64,000 nt of DNA. Origin: an uncultured Alsobacter sp. Its GTDB lineage: Bacteria; Pseudomonadota; Alphaproteobacteria; Rhizobiales; Beijerinckiaceae. A program made the translations under genes and the position numbers. Positions 8,004 through 17,703 of this stretch are shown here, one piece after another. The notes below the pieces were generated by a model. The model was not told where the DNA came from. It did no database searches and saw only the letters and a list, made by a program, of their open reading frames with translations. The DNA lies in NCBI RefSeq assembly GCF_945952055.1, contig NZ_CAMFHB010000007.1:117785-181784 (forward strand), written 5' to 3'. How positions within the stretch are numbered: position 1 is the first letter of the stretch; each line of letters opens with the position of its first letter.

Positions 8004-9299
8004 CTATCCCTGGTTGATCCGGATGGCGACCGAACGGGCGTGGGCGTCCAGGCCCTCGGCCTTTCCGAGCGTGATCGCCGCCGGCGCCAAGGCCCTCAGC
8101 GCGTCGGGCGAGCATTTCAGGATCGAGCTGCGCTTCATGAAGTCGAGCACGTTGAGGCCGGAGGAGAAACGCGCCGACCGCGCCGTGGGCAGCACGTGGT
8201 TGGGGCCGCCGACATAGTCGCCGATGGCCTCTGGCGTGTGGCTTCCCAGGAAGATGGAGCCGGCATTGCGCACCTTGAGGGCCAGGTCTTCGGCGCCCTC
8301 GCACTCGATTTCCAGGTGCTCGGGAGCCAGCCGGTCGACCAGCGGCACCGCGGCCTCGAGGCTCGGCACAACGACGATGGCCCCGTGGTCACGCCAGCTC
8401 GCCCCCGCGATCTCCGCGCGTGGCAGGGTGCGCAGCTGCCGCTCGACGGCCGCCGCGACCGCGTCGGCCAGGGCCTCGCTGTCCGTCACGAGGATGGATT
8501 GCGCCGCTGTGTCGTGCTCCGCCTGCGCGAGCAGGTCCGCGGCCACCCAGTCCGGATTGGCGCCGTCGTCCGCCAGGACCACGACTTCCGAGGGTCCCGC
8601 GATCATGTCGATCCCGACCTGCCCGAACACGCGCCGCTTGGCGGCGGCGACATAGGCGTTGCCGGGACCCACGATCTTGGCGACAGGAGCGATGGTGGCC
8701 GTGCCGTAGGCGAGCGCCGCGACGGCCTGGGCCCCCCCGATGCGATAGATCTCGGTGACGCCGGCGATCCGGGCGGCGGCCAGCACGAGCGGGTTGAGGA
8801 CCCCGTCCGGGGAGGGCACCACCATGACGACGCGCGGAACCCCGGCCACGCGCGCCGGCACGGCGTTCATCAGCACCGACGACGGATAGCTCGCCGTGCC
8901 GCCCGGCACGTAGAGCCCGACGGCCTCGATCGCGGTCCAGCGATGGCCCATCTCCACGCCCAGGGCATCGGTGAAGCGGTCGTCGGACGGCTTCTGCCGG
9001 ACGTGATAGGCCTCGATCCGCCGGTGCGCCGTCTCGAGCGCGGCGACGGTGTCGGGATCGCACCGGGCCACGGCCGCGTCGATCTCGGCCGCCGCGATGC
9101 GCAGGCCCGAAGCGTCGAGCGAAAGCCGGTCGAAGCGGCGGGTGTACTCCACCACCGCCGCGTCGCCGCGCGCCACCACGTCGTCGACGATGGCCTTCGC
9201 CGCCTGGTCCACGTCTTCGGAGACCTCGCGCTTCATGGCGAGCAGGCTGTCGAAGGCCGCCGGAAAATCCTTGTCGCGTGCGTCGAGCCGCAAGGGCAT
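8004..9299 (-). CDS. hisD: Histidinol dehydrogenase
   Basis: A 431-residue enzyme of normal length that catalyses the last two steps of histidine synthesis, oxidising L-histidinol to L-histidine with two NAD+ and a zinc ion. Visible hallmarks are the nucleotide-site block VGPGNAYVAAAKR, the IAGPSEVVVLAD block and the C-terminal EHLEIECE and GPNHVLPT segments containing metal and substrate residues. A GAGAGGAC ribosome site precedes the ATG. It is second in an operon DUF2948-hisD-UPF0262-phosphatase, away from other his genes as is usual in this class. Confidence 0.97.
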   Translation of the reverse strand: MPLRLDARDKDFPAAFDSLLAMKREVSEDVDQAAKAIVDDVVARGDAAVVEYTRRFDRLSLDASGLRIAAAEIDAAVARCDPDTVAALETAHRRIEAYHVRQKPSDDRFTDALGVEMGHRWTAIEAVGLYVPGGTASYPSSVLMNAVPARVAGVPRVVMVVPSPDGVLNPLVLAAARIAGVTEIYRIGGAQAVAALAYGTATIAPVAKIVGPGNAYVAAAKRRVFGQVGIDMIAGPSEVVVLADDGANPDWVAADLLAQAEHDTAAQSILVTDSEALADAVAAAVERQLRTLPRAEIAGASWRDHGAIVVVPSLEAAVPLVDRLAPEHLEIECEGAEDLALKVRNAGSIFLGSHTPEAIGDYVGGPNHVLPTARSARFSSGLNVLDFMKRSSILKCSPDALRALAPAAITLGKAEGLDAHARSVAIRINQG

Positions 9300-9327
9300 G
9301 AAAAAGTCCTCTCGAAGGCGTGCGGCC

Positions 9328-9759
9328 TCAGGCCGCGCCGGCGTCGTGCTTGGGGGTGCTGGGGGTCTCCCACATGGGACCGAGATCCCGCATCTCGCAT
9401 TCGAGGCACTCGACCTCGAGGCGCAGGGCTCCGCCGCCCGAGAACACCAGCGTCACGGCTCCGGAGGGCGCCTCCCCCTCCTCGAAGGTGACGGCCAGCA
9501 GGTTCAGCACGGCGTCGGGACCCGCCTCCTGGAGGCGATGCTGGACCTTCAGCACCCGGCCGAACTGCAGGCCGGTCCGGCGGCGCCGGCGCTGGCCCGC
9601 CTCGGCGCTCTCCCAGTCGAAACGGTTGCACACCAGGGCGAAGCGCTTTTCCCTGGCGAGCCAGGCCATGTCCGCAACCTTCACCACCGCGTCCTGCAGA
9701 TGCGCGGACACGACGGCGAGATCCTCGGAATCGAGCGCGACGAGCTTCAGCTTGTCCAT
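9328..9759 (-). CDS. DUF2948 family protein
   Basis: A 143-residue protein matching DUF2948, a conserved alphaproteobacterial family of unknown function. It is recognisable from MDKLKLVALDSEDLAVVSAHLQDAV and the LRLEVECLECEMRDLGPMW block near the end. The ATG at 9759 has an AGGAG ribosome site; a longer frame to 9837 lacks conserved sequence. It heads the hisD operon and is normally next to murA, although here an opposite-strand gene lies between them. Confidence 0.9.
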   Translation of the reverse strand: MDKLKLVALDSEDLAVVSAHLQDAVVKVADMAWLAREKRFALVCNRFDWESAEAGQRRRRRTGLQFGRVLKVQHRLQEAGPDAVLNLLAVTFEEGEAPSGAVTLVFSGGGALRLEVECLECEMRDLGPMWETPSTPKHDAGAA

Positions 9760-9945
9760 GACGCGGGCGGCTCCTGTTCTGGCTCCCTGTAGCGGTCCCG
9801 TCCCGGCGGCGCAACGCCCCCCGCCGTCACGGGTCACGATGTGGCGAAGCCGTCCACCCCAGGATGACCTTTTTGCCGCCTTAAAAGTTGTAGATTGCCA
9901 ATTAAGCTCGTGATCGGTGAGATTGTGTCGACGGAGGTAACGTCT

Positions 9946-10281
9946 ATGCGGAAGATTCTATCGCTCGCCCTGCTCGCCGTGACGGCGGGGCTCGCCGCGC
10001 CCTCGGGCGCCCAAGCCCAGTATTACGGCGGAGGTGGCGGCTACTATCCGGCGCCGCCCCCGCCTCCGCCGGGCTACTACCGGCCGCGCCCCGACTACGG
10101 CCCGCCCCCCGGCTACTACGGCGGTGGCGGCTACGGCGGGGGCTACGGCCGCGTCCGGTTCGGCACGATCTGCGTGACCTCGCGCGGGCAGTGCAGCGTC
10201 GGCCGTCCGCTGCCGCTCCAGACCGGCTGCAGCTGCTACATCCCCGGGTTCGGCCAGAAGCGCGGCGCCGTCGGCTACTGA
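9946..10281 (+). CDS. Small exported Gly/Tyr/Pro-rich protein
   Basis: A 111-residue protein with a signal peptide ending near GAQAQ (about residue 24). A Gly, Tyr and Pro low-complexity middle follows (YYGGGGGYYP and PPPPPPGYYRP type stretches). The C-terminal domain has four cysteines (TICVTSRGQCSV, TGCSCYIPGFG), probably forming disulfides. The ATG at 9946 has a clear GGAGGTAA site. The C-terminal pattern resembles small cysteine-containing envelope proteins common in rhizobia. The function is unknown; it is likely periplasmic or surface-exposed. It sits between murA and DUF2948 on the opposite strand. Confidence 0.82.
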   Translation: MRKILSLALLAVTAGLAAPSGAQAQYYGGGGGYYPAPPPPPPGYYRPRPDYGPPPGYYGGGGYGGGYGRVRFGTICVTSRGQCSVGRPLPLQTGCSCYIPGFGQKRGAVGY

Positions 10282-10463
10282 GACGCCTGACGGCAAGGTC
10301 ACCGGCCTTCCGGAGGCCGGGACCCGAGACTCAGCACGTCCTGTCCGGGCCCTGCCCGGCCAGGGCGGCCGGGGCGCCTGGCTCCGAAAGCGGGCCACCT
10401 GCCATGCCGGAGGAGACGGGCTTCTCCCGTCCGGCCATGCGCCTTGCCCGCGAGGGCCGGCGC

Positions 10464-11759
10464 CTAGCGCTCGCCCGAGATCCTCTCCACCACCGCCCCG
10501 CAGGCCCCGAGCTTCTTTTCCAGGGCCTCGAAGCCGCGATCGAGATGGTAGACGCGGTGGATGGTGGATTCGCCTTCCGCCGCGAGCGCCGCGATGACCA
10601 GCGACACCGAGGCGCGCAGGTCCGTCGCCATCACCGGGGCGCCCTTGAGCGTGCGCACGCCCTCGACCACCGCCAGATCGCCGTCGAGCCGGATCCTGGC
10701 ACCGAACCGGGCCAGTTCCTGCACGTGCATGAAGCGGTTCTCGAAGATCGTCTCGCGGATGCGCGACGTGCCCTTCGCCTTCGTCATCAGCGCCATGAAC
10801 TGGGCCTGCAGGTCGGTCGGGAAGCCCGGGAACGGCTCCGTCGTGATGTCGACCGGGTCGATGCCGTGGCCGTTGCGCTTGACCCGGATGCCGTCATTGG
10901 TGGTCGAGATCTCGGCCCCGGTCTGGACCAGCACGTCGAGGGCGGCCTGCAACAGGTCCGGCCGCGTGCCTTCCAGGTGCACGTCGCCGCCGGTCATGGC
11001 GACCGCCATGGCGTAGGTGCCCGTCTCGATGCGGTCGGGCAGCACGCGGTGCCGGGTGCCGCCGAGCGAGGCGACGCCCTCCACGACGATACGCGACGTG
11101 CCGGCGCCGGAGATGCGGGCGCCCATCTTCACCAGGCAGTCGGCGAGGTCGACGACCTCCGGTTCGCGGGCCGCGTTCTCGATGACGCTGGTGCCGCGCG
11201 CCAGAACGGCGGCCATGAGCGCCGTATGGGTGCCACCCACCGTGACCTTCGGGAAGACGATCTCGCCGCCCTTCAGGCCTCCGGGAGCGCGGGCCACCGC
11301 ATAGCCGCCGTCGATGTCGATGACGGCGCCGAGCCGCTCCAGCGCCATGAGCAGGAGATCCACGGGCCGCGTGCCGATGGCGCAGCCGCCCGGCAGCGAG
11401 ACGCGGGCCTCGCCCATGCGGGCCACGAGCGGCGCGATGACCCAGAAGCTGGCGCGCATGCGCGACACGAGCTCGTAGGGCGCCGTGGTGTCGACCACGG
11501 AGGCGGCATTGAGGCGGATGGTGTCGCCGGTGGTCTCGGTCTGGCCGACCCGCTTGCCGTCGATGGAGGCGTCGACGCCGTGGTTGCCGAGGATGCGCAT
11601 GAGCTGGCGCACGTCCGACAGGCGCGGCACGTTCTCCAGGATCACCGTGTCCGACGTCAGCAGGCTCGCGATCATGAGCGGCAGGGCGGCGTTCTTGGCC
11701 CCGGAGATCGGAATGCTGCCGGTGAGCTGCTGGCCCCCCACGATGCGGATGCGATCCAT
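10464..11759 (-). CDS. murA: UDP-N-acetylglucosamine 1-carboxyvinyltransferase
   Basis: A 431-residue enzyme for the first committed step of peptidoglycan synthesis, transferring enolpyruvate from PEP to UDP-GlcNAc in the cytoplasm. It shows [11 protein letters not shown] near the start and the catalytic-loop motif [13 protein letters not shown], with the active Cys at residue 126 (fosfomycin target, Cys115 in E. coli). The ATG at 11759 begins MDRIRIVGG, the usual MurA start; an upstream extension in the same frame is not conserved-looking. A conserved small gene precedes it on the same strand. Confidence 0.97.
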   Translation of the reverse strand: MDRIRIVGGQQLTGSIPISGAKNAALPLMIASLLTSDTVILENVPRLSDVRQLMRILGNHGVDASIDGKRVGQTETTGDTIRLNAASVVDTTAPYELVSRMRASFWVIAPLVARMGEARVSLPGGCAIGTRPVDLLLMALERLGAVIDIDGGYAVARAPGGLKGGEIVFPKVTVGGTHTALMAAVLARGTSVIENAAREPEVVDLADCLVKMGARISGAGTSRIVVEGVASLGGTRHRVLPDRIETGTYAMAVAMTGGDVHLEGTRPDLLQAALDVLVQTGAEISTTNDGIRVKRNGHGIDPVDITTEPFPGFPTDLQAQFMALMTKAKGTSRIRETIFENRFMHVQELARFGARIRLDGDLAVVEGVRTLKGAPVMATDLRASVSLVIAALAAEGESTIHRVYHLDRGFEALEKKLGACGAVVERISGER

Positions 11760-12025
11760 GACGTCTCCTGCGGCCGAGCGGGCCTGATGATGCCTCGGAG
11801 CCGGACGCGACACGCGGTCGCGCCCATGGTGCGCCGCACGGGCGCTGCCGCGTGCATGCCGGTCCCCGCGGGCGCGGTCAAGCCGGCCGCGGCCGGCGGG
11901 CGGAATCAACTGCCCGTTCAACGGCTCGTACCGTTTCGGCACAGCTCTGGCGGGAGACGCCTTGGGGGCCGGAACGCGGCTCGGGCGGGCGATTCGCGCT
12001 GAATCCTGTGAAAATGAAGGGCCTG

Positions 12026-12196
12026 TCAGGAGCCTTCGGGCGGTTCCCCGGCCGGTCGGGGGGGCTTCCCCTCGGTCGGCGGGTCCTGCGCGCGGCGGGC
12101 GCGATCCTGCGCCTTGCGCCGTTTCAGGTTGTCGCGCAGGGCGGCGGCCAGGCGCTTGCGGCGCTCCTCCTCGCTCCGGTCTCGCTCATTCGGCAT
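12026..12196 (-). CDS. Small basic protein upstream of murA
   Basis: A 56-residue, highly charged protein beginning [16 protein letters not shown], followed by a K/R-rich amphipathic stretch ending [13 protein letters not shown] and then a Pro/Gly tail. The central pattern (L..NL.RRKAQ.RAR) is typical of short proteins found just upstream of murA in many alphaproteobacteria. Its function is unknown. Codon bias, the start context and the position support a real gene, but no other biochemical inference can be made. Confidence 0.7.
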   Translation of the reverse strand: MPNERDRSEEERRKRLAAALRDNLKRRKAQDRARRAQDPPTEGKPPRPAGEPPEGS

Positions 12197-12298
12197 GGGT
12201 CATCTCCCCGGCGGACACGCCCCTTGAGAAGCGGCAAGCGACGAAAAGCGTCAAGGCTTCCGCAGGAATGCGGATTGAAGCACGCCGGGTGCCGTGCC

Positions 12299-13546
12299 AT
12301 GTCACGGCGCATGACGTATCAGCGCTTTTTCGCCGAGGCCGTCGAGGCCCTCAAGGCCGAACGCCGCTACCGGGTCTTCGCGGATCTGGAGCGGGTTGTG
12401 GGCCGTTTCCCGCACGCGATCCGGCACACGCCCGAGGGCGAGACGCCGGTCGTGATCTGGTGTTCCAACGACTATCTCGGCATGGGCCAGCATGCCGACG
12501 TGGTCGAGGCCATGGCTACCACGGCACGGCGCATGGGCGCCGGCGCCGGCGGCACGCGCAACATCTCCGGCACGCACCATCCCATCGTGCAGCTGGAAGG
12601 CGAACTCGCCGACCTGCACCGCAAGGATGCCGCGCTGGTCTTCACCTCCGGCTACGTGTCGAACGCCACCGGCATCTCGACCATCGCCCGCCTCATCCCC
12701 GACTGCCTGATCCTATCGGACGCGCTGAACCACAACTCGATGATCGAGGGCGTGCGGGCGGCGGGCCGCGACAAGGCGATCTTCCGCCACAACGACCTCG
12801 AGCACCTCGAAGACCTGCTACGCCGGGCCGGCAAGGAGCGCCCCAAGCTCATCGTCTTCGAGAGCGTCTACTCGATGGACGGCGACATCGCCCCCATCGG
12901 CCGGATCTGCGACCTCGCCGAGCGCTGGGGCGCCATGACCTATATCGACGAGGTCCACGCCGTGGGCCTCTACGGTCCGCGCGGCGCCGGCGTGGCCGAG
13001 CGCGACGGCGAGATGGGCCGCATCGACGTGATCGAGGGCACGCTGGCCAAGGCCTTTGGCTGCCTCGGCGGCTACATCGCGGCCGACGGCGCCATCGTCG
13101 ACGCCGTGCGCTCCCACGCCCCCGGCTTCATCTTCACCACCACCCTGCCCCCGGCGATCGCCGCCGCCGCCGCCACCTCCGTGCGCCACCTCAAGGCCTC
13201 GCGCGCCGAGCGCGAGCGCCACCAGCATCAGGTCGCCGCCACCAAGGACGCCCTGATCGCCGCCGGCCTGCCGATTCTCGACACGCCGACCCACATCGTG
13301 CCGCTGATGGTGCGCGACCCCGAGCTGTGCAAGGCGGCCTCCGACCGGCTGCTGGACGTGCACGGGCTCTACATCCAGCCCATCAACTACCCCACGGTCC
13401 CCCGCGGCACGGAGCGGCTGCGCATCACCCCGACGCCGTTCCACGACGCCGACCTGATCGCCGGCCTTGCCGACGCGCTCGTCGAAGTGTGGACGCATCT
13501 CGGCCTCCCCTTCACCGCCACCCAGGCCCGGGAAGCCGCCGAGTAA
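12299..13546 (+). CDS. hemA: 5-aminolevulinate synthase (ALAS)
   Basis: A 415-residue pyridoxal-phosphate enzyme condensing glycine and succinyl-CoA to 5-aminolevulinate, the Shemin entry to tetrapyrroles used by alphaproteobacteria. Hallmarks are [27 protein letters not shown], the cofactor aspartate region [12 protein letters not shown] and the Schiff-base lysine in [13 protein letters not shown]. The C-terminal [19 protein letters not shown] is also typical. The start is ATG 12299 or 12311 (MTYQRFF); neither has a strong ribosome site. It is monocistronic here, followed by tRNA-Thr. Confidence 0.97.
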   Translation: MSRRMTYQRFFAEAVEALKAERRYRVFADLERVVGRFPHAIRHTPEGETPVVIWCSNDYLGMGQHADVVEAMATTARRMGAGAGGTRNISGTHHPIVQLEGELADLHRKDAALVFTSGYVSNATGISTIARLIPDCLILSDALNHNSMIEGVRAAGRDKAIFRHNDLEHLEDLLRRAGKERPKLIVFESVYSMDGDIAPIGRICDLAERWGAMTYIDEVHAVGLYGPRGAGVAERDGEMGRIDVIEGTLAKAFGCLGGYIAADGAIVDAVRSHAPGFIFTTTLPPAIAAAAATSVRHLKASRAERERHQHQVAATKDALIAAGLPILDTPTHIVPLMVRDPELCKAASDRLLDVHGLYIQPINYPTVPRGTERLRITPTPFHDADLIAGLADALVEVWTHLGLPFTATQAREAAE

Positions 13547-13655
13547 CCCTTTTCACACCCCCTTCGCTTTCGCGAAAAAAGGCCTCCCCGCGCGCTTGCG
13601 CCGCCACACCCCTTGTGGCAGTAGTGGCGCCGCTTCGGACCCCCGGGTCCGACCT

Positions 13656-13731
<76 letters not shown>

Positions 13732-13788
13732 TAAAATCAATGACTTACAGCCGATTTTGGGTGCCTGTTTTTCCCGTCGCTTGTCCTT

Positions 13789-13808
13789 GGCGCCACCATG
13801 GCACCACC
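13789..13808 (+). promoter_or_regulatory. Candidate integrase arm-type sites, left end of element 1
   Basis: Two direct 9-mers, GGCGCCACC and GGCACCACC, start 11 bp apart (13789 and 13800). The same pair, GGCACCACC twice with 11-bp spacing, occurs at 25311-25330 just upstream of the integrase. A 15-mer, CCATGGCACCACCGG, is shared exactly by both ends. One-turn spacing and location inside both ends fit integrase arm sites; this is inference. Confidence 0.55.
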
Positions 13809-13931
13809 GGTCGTATCGCTGCCGTCTGCAATCCGGGAGTAACCAGCGCCGGGCGACACACCCCGGCTGGAGGATTGCCGAAGACGTAGATCGCTGCCAC
13901 GTTGGTGGCCCGGATTCAGGAATGGACCCAG

Positions 13932-14279
13932 ATGCGCGGATATGCGATTGCGGCCCTGGGATCGTTGCTCGTCACGCCTCAGGCCGATGCGGCAACAATG
14001 GCGTGGATCTGCCAATTTCCGACGTTCGACGAGCCCATCACGTTCGTTTGGGAGGTAGGCAAGCCGATGGCAACGATGATCGGGAATGCGGGAACCGCGC
14101 CGGTAAGGATCCACGGTAGCGACCGGATTATCTCGTTCGTCGAGTTCGTTGACAGCGGCGCTGTGATGTCGACCACCATCGTGCTGGCAAATGGCAGCGC
14201 AGTGCATAGTCGCAACACTGTGTTGCGCGGCAATTTCGTTGTCTCCCAAGCGAAGGGCACCTGCCAGCAGCGCGACTGA
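13932..14279 (+). CDS. Exported protein of unknown function
   Basis: A 115-residue protein with a short N-terminal signal-like segment (GYAIAALGSLLVTPQADA) and a mature beta-rich region with two cysteines, one near the start (WICQF) and one near the end (GTCQQ), possibly disulfide-linked. No family is recognised. The ATG at 13932 was chosen because it directly precedes the signal peptide. It is the first gene of element 1 and stands alone on the plus strand. Confidence 0.6.
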   Translation: MRGYAIAALGSLLVTPQADAATMAWICQFPTFDEPITFVWEVGKPMATMIGNAGTAPVRIHGSDRIISFVEFVDSGAVMSTTIVLANGSAVHSRNTVLRGNFVVSQAKGTCQQRD

Positions 14280-14359
14280 TGGCGCCCGCTCCAGTGGCGG
14301 GACAGAGAGTAGGCACTATTTGCCGGTCGCCAGGAGCCTAGAAGGGGCCACGGCTTCAA

Positions 14360-14387
14360 AACAAAACCCCCGCGGACTGCGCGGGGG
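14360..14387 (-). terminator. Terminator for the minus-strand gene pair at 14414-15153
   Basis: Eight-base arms CCCCCGCG and CGCGGGGG flank a five-base loop. Read on the minus strand they are followed by TTTTGTTTTG. Confidence 0.8.
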
Positions 14388-14413
14388 CGTTAACCTTAGG
14401 CCTTAGCTAACAG

Positions 14414-14617
14414 CTATGCCTTCGCTTTGGGAACATCGGCGCACGGGATATTTTCCGCGCCACTGTACTCGAGCACACGCGCACGCTGCTCATTGCTCAG
14501 CTGAGCGAACAGGCCATTCATCGGCCGCGGGGCGCCGTATACAGGCTCCGGCGCAGCCAACGGCTTATCGGCGAGCTTCACGCTCCCCAACATCCGCCTT
14601 ACTGCTCGTGCCAACAT
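14414..14617 (-). CDS. Small protein of unknown function in element 1
   Basis: A 67-residue basic protein starting MLARAVRRMLGSV. A GGGAGATCTGACC ribosome site precedes the ATG, which lies two bases after the stop of the GNAT-like gene, so the two are translationally coupled. The C-terminus contains LSNEQRARVLEY, a short helical motif often seen in small phage proteins. No function can be assigned. A strong terminator follows. Confidence 0.6.
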   Translation of the reverse strand: MLARAVRRMLGSVKLADKPLAAPEPVYGAPRPMNGLFAQLSNEQRARVLEYSGAENIPCADVPKAKA

Positions 14618-14619
14618 GG

Positions 14620-15153
14620 TCAGATCTCCCGTACTAAATACCCTAGTCCGCGGGGCTCGGAAAATCCATACCCCTCAACATAGAGTTTTTTGAGGTCGTC
14701 GTTAACGGGCGACACTCGGATCGAGCGCTTACCAAGCGCCTGCGCGTAACATGCCGCTGCTTCCATAACAATTAACGCGCGGCGCCCGCGAAGGGGGCAG
14801 TCGGGCCGCGGATCGCCTTCCACGCACTTCACTGTCACATAGTCCGAGCCCGTTTCGACAAGAGCGACGCCTGCTAGGCGCTGGTCGATCCAGATCGCCA
14901 CGGAAAACACATCAGGGTTACGCTTGTTCCGTCGAAACCACTCCGGCCAGTCGAATCCGCCGTCAGGGTGCCGGTCTGCCGTCGCCCACTGCCGCTGGAT
15001 CGCCTCGGCAACCCGACCGCTCCATTCTCCCAAGTTGAAGGTCACGCCCAGCGTAGCCTGCAGGTTGAGCGCAGCTTTCCGGCGAGCGGCAAATGCCGCC
15101 TCTCTGTAACGCGCCTGGGCTGCTTGAAGGGAACTGCCGGTCAATTCGGACAT
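14620..15153 (-). CDS. GNAT-like acyltransferase-fold protein
   Basis: A 177-residue protein. The C-terminal half resembles a GNAT N-acetyltransferase: the strand AIWIDQRLAGVALV, a central helix with cysteine and alanines, then KRSIRVSPVNDDLKKLYVEGYGF, the typical last block (xNxxLxxLYxxxGF). The canonical acetyl-CoA loop (Q/RxxGxG/A) is not clear; PLRGRRALIV may correspond. It may acetylate a host or phage target, but activity is uncertain. It is the first gene of a two-gene unit. Confidence 0.6.
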   Translation of the reverse strand: MSELTGSSLQAAQARYREAAFAARRKAALNLQATLGVTFNLGEWSGRVAEAIQRQWATADRHPDGGFDWPEWFRRNKRNPDVFSVAIWIDQRLAGVALVETGSDYVTVKCVEGDPRPDCPLRGRRALIVMEAAACYAQALGKRSIRVSPVNDDLKKLYVEGYGFSEPRGLGYLVREI

Positions 15154-15295
15154 CCTCAGCGAATCAGTCTCACCCGAGACAGTTACTGCGGCGCCGGCCT
15201 AACCGCGAATCCAGATCGCCATTTTCCACGCTAAGCGAGGGCGAAAGCCACATAAACACAACAAGAACGCTTCGGAATCGCGCTTACTCAATCTG

Positions 15296-15541
15296 TCAAC
15301 CCACATTCCTGCCACCACTTCCTCCGCCCGAAGCCATCCAGGAGGCCCAGGGTGTGACGTCGGTTGGTGCAGGCCGGCCGCCGCACCGCGAGCACCGGAG
15401 GCGGCCTACGATGGCCGGGAAGGGCGTCTCCGGGGTTACAGGGAGCAGGTTCCAGGGCACCGCGGTGACGATGCTGCAGCACGCGATCCGCACGTGCGTG
15501 ACGCGGCGGGCTTCAAGTTGGGCGAGGGTCTCGGTGGTCAT
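15296..15541 (-). CDS. Small zinc-ribbon-like protein
   Basis: An 81-residue protein beginning MTTETLAQLEARRVTHVRI, with two cysteines in IACCSIV and a CSRCGGRP knuckle. This pattern matches short hypothetical proteins common in rhizobial and methylobacterial genomes that combine an LxxLxxRGxTHVRI start with a CxxC knuckle. Such proteins may bind zinc; no role is known. The ATG at 15541 was chosen because the conserved start follows directly. Confidence 0.6.
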   Translation of the reverse strand: MTTETLAQLEARRVTHVRIACCSIVTAVPWNLLPVTPETPFPAIVGRLRCSRCGGRPAPTDVTPWASWMASGGGSGGRNVG

Positions 15542-15744
15542 GGCCGAGAAGTGCCACCACGGGGCGTCGGTTCCTGTCGCCCTCTCCAGCAACGGTTTCG
15601 AAACGGGCGACCTCTACAGTGTAATCACAGGGGCGCGGCTCCCCGCCTCCGGGGGCGTCGCCCCGGATCGCCGCGCCTAAGGTCCGGACGCCCGTCGTGT
15701 CACCACGGCGGGCGTCTGGCGTTTCAGCTTGCCCGCAGGTTTCG

Positions 15745-16227
15745 TCACCCGCGAGTGGCAATCTCCGACATGGCTATCGTGGCCAATTGCTTGAGGACGA
15801 TCCTTTGGCCGAACGACAAGGTGCGCGGCACCCTGTCGATGATGCACACGGTGCCAAGCCTTATACCGTTCCGCAGCACCAAAGGTGCGCCTGCATAGAA
15901 CCTGATGAAGGGATCACCCGTCACCAATGGGTTCGAGACGAACCGGGCGTCCCGCTTAGCGTCCTCCACGACCATCACCTCGTCGGACAGGATCGTGTAA
16001 CGGCAGAAAGCTTGGCTCCGGTGGGTTCCGGCAACGCCTAGTCCTTGGCAACCGACGAAGCATTGCGCCGTCTCGTCGACGAGGCTAACCAAGGCGATCG
16101 GCACTTTGAAGTGATCTACCGCCACCCTGGCGACATGATCGAGAGCCGCGACGCGCTCGCCCGGCATGTACTTGAGGTCGTGAAGAGCCCGGATCCTCTC
16201 CGGCTCGTTGGCGTCGCGGACGTGCAT
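15745..16227 (-). CDS. GAF-domain protein
   Basis: A 160-residue protein that is almost entirely one GAF domain: VARVAVDHFKVPIALVSLVDE, then the FCRYTILSDEVMVVEDAKRD block, then FYAGAPLVLRNGIRLGTVCI. This is the form of GAF sensory modules that bind small ligands or chromophores. There is no output domain, so it may act in trans or be a truncated sensor. The start at 16227 (MHVRDANEPERI) has GGGG nearby; an ATG at 16257 is an alternative. It is probably cargo of element 1. Confidence 0.8.
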   Translation of the reverse strand: MHVRDANEPERIRALHDLKYMPGERVAALDHVARVAVDHFKVPIALVSLVDETAQCFVGCQGLGVAGTHRSQAFCRYTILSDEVMVVEDAKRDARFVSNPLVTGDPFIRFYAGAPLVLRNGIRLGTVCIIDRVPRTLSFGQRIVLKQLATIAMSEIATRG

Positions 16228-16615
16228 CGATGCCCCAGGATATCGGCGGAGGCCCATACCCCGGCGCGCAAAAATTCTATAGGCACCGATTAATGAACCA
16301 GCGATTACCTAACCGGATAATTTCAAGTAGTTCGTGCATGTTAAGCGAGCAGCGCTTCCTCGATTGGCTGCGGCAAATTGTCATTCTGCAAACGTCGAAT
16401 TCAAACACAGCGACCGCCGATATAAGTGGTGATTGCCTGCTTTGGGCAGGAGTGCAGAGCCGCCAACGACGCCGGTTCTCATGCTGGCTGGCGGCCGGGC
16501 CCGGAAGCGCATCGGGGCCCGGCCGTTTAGCAGCCGACTGAGGGCCGAACGAGACGGATCACGCCCTCGATCTACTTTATCGTGACTTATCGCTCGCTCG
16601 ATCGATCCCAAATGC
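16228..16615. other. Gene-free stretch, 388 bp
   Basis: No supported gene. The sequence is less GC-rich than its surroundings near 16270-16400 and probably holds the promoter of the GAF gene. Confidence 0.5.
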
Positions 16616-17098
16616 TCAGCTTCGGGCCTTGGCCCACGCCGGGCGCACCGCCATTCGCACGTCTTTGAAGATCACCCCCGTAGCGTGGAAATCGTCCTGC
16701 GGCGGGCGTCTGCCCAACTCATCCTCGAGCGCCAGGTTGTGCACCTGATTGGCGAGGACCCGCGCGCGCTTCGTGGCTGACGCGATTTTGCCAGGCGCCC
16801 AATCCAATTCGTAGAAGCCCATTTCAGACCAGGCGATTGCGAGGTCTATCGCTGCCTTGAACCCCCGATTCATGGCGCAAGCATCAACGCCGGGAAGCTG
16901 GCGGGGAGCGGCGTGCCAGGCCAAGTTCAGCGCCTGCACTAGTTCAAAGCGCTGGCCAGTCGTGATCCGATCCTTGGCCGACGACAACTCTAGTGAATGG
17001 AGCGCGAGAACCAAGTGATGAGGCGCCCGCGGTTCGACAGCGAACTTCCTTAGACGGTCGGAAGTCATCGCGGCGCTTAGATCACACCCGCCCAACAT
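16616..17098 (-). CDS. Protein of unknown function in element 1
   Basis: A 160-residue, mostly helical protein beginning MLGGCDLSAAMTSDRLRKF. AAGGGA before the ATG at 17098 supports this start over a longer frame to 17248. It contains two cysteines (DACAMNRGF and GGCD) and a C-terminal basic tail. No family is recognised. It stands alone, with long non-coding flanks. Confidence 0.5.
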   Translation of the reverse strand: MLGGCDLSAAMTSDRLRKFAVEPRAPHHLVLALHSLELSSAKDRITTGQRFELVQALNLAWHAAPRQLPGVDACAMNRGFKAAIDLAIAWSEMGFYELDWAPGKIASATKRARVLANQVHNLALEDELGRRPPQDDFHATGVIFKDVRMAVRPAWAKARS

Positions 17099-17703
17099 CG
17101 AAATATCCCTTCTGAATTGCCACAGGAAGGGCAGTTTTCCGCATATTCGACTCTGCTTAAACGAAGCGAAACGGGCGAATATGTCGAAGCGCTGAAGTGG
17201 GTTTCTTGAGCCTTTCGCCGGTCGGTTGCTCTGCGCCGGCCGCGGCAAGGCTTGGCGTGCGGGAGAGCTTCAACTGCTAGGATGCCCACGCGCCGGACAG
17301 TGGCGCCCAAAAGTTGGGGCGGCGCGAAATTTTGTATCGGCGTCAGCCGAAGATTCTGCCGCGCGGCCCGGACTGTGGGCGGGGGGTAGGCCGCGTGTTC
17401 GCCAGCCATGCCGGCGGCTTGGCAACGCTTGCGCGGGAGCGCCGGGCGCGGCAGCAATATTGCACTTGCTCCATTGCTGCCGACGCAATGTGCGCGGTCT
17501 GTGGCGAAGCCGGCAGGGCGACCTCGCGCCGCATGCAAATTCTCACCCCCGGGGGTGGCATCGGCCGATCGTTCGAAATTGCCCCTGCCGTGCGCGGGGA
17601 CGGCCTCACCAAGGCGCAGCGAGGCCTGCCCATCGCCATCGATCGCTCGCCGCCAGGTTGCCAGCGGTCGGATAGCTCTCGCGCTCGGCAGGCGCGGCGT
17701 GGG
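17099..17703. other. Gene-free stretch, 605 bp
   Basis: Only short overlapping frames without ribosome sites or recognisable domains are seen. A perfect 14-bp palindrome CACCCCCGGGGGTG lies at 17544-17557. It may be decayed DNA or a regulatory region within element 1. Confidence 0.45.
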
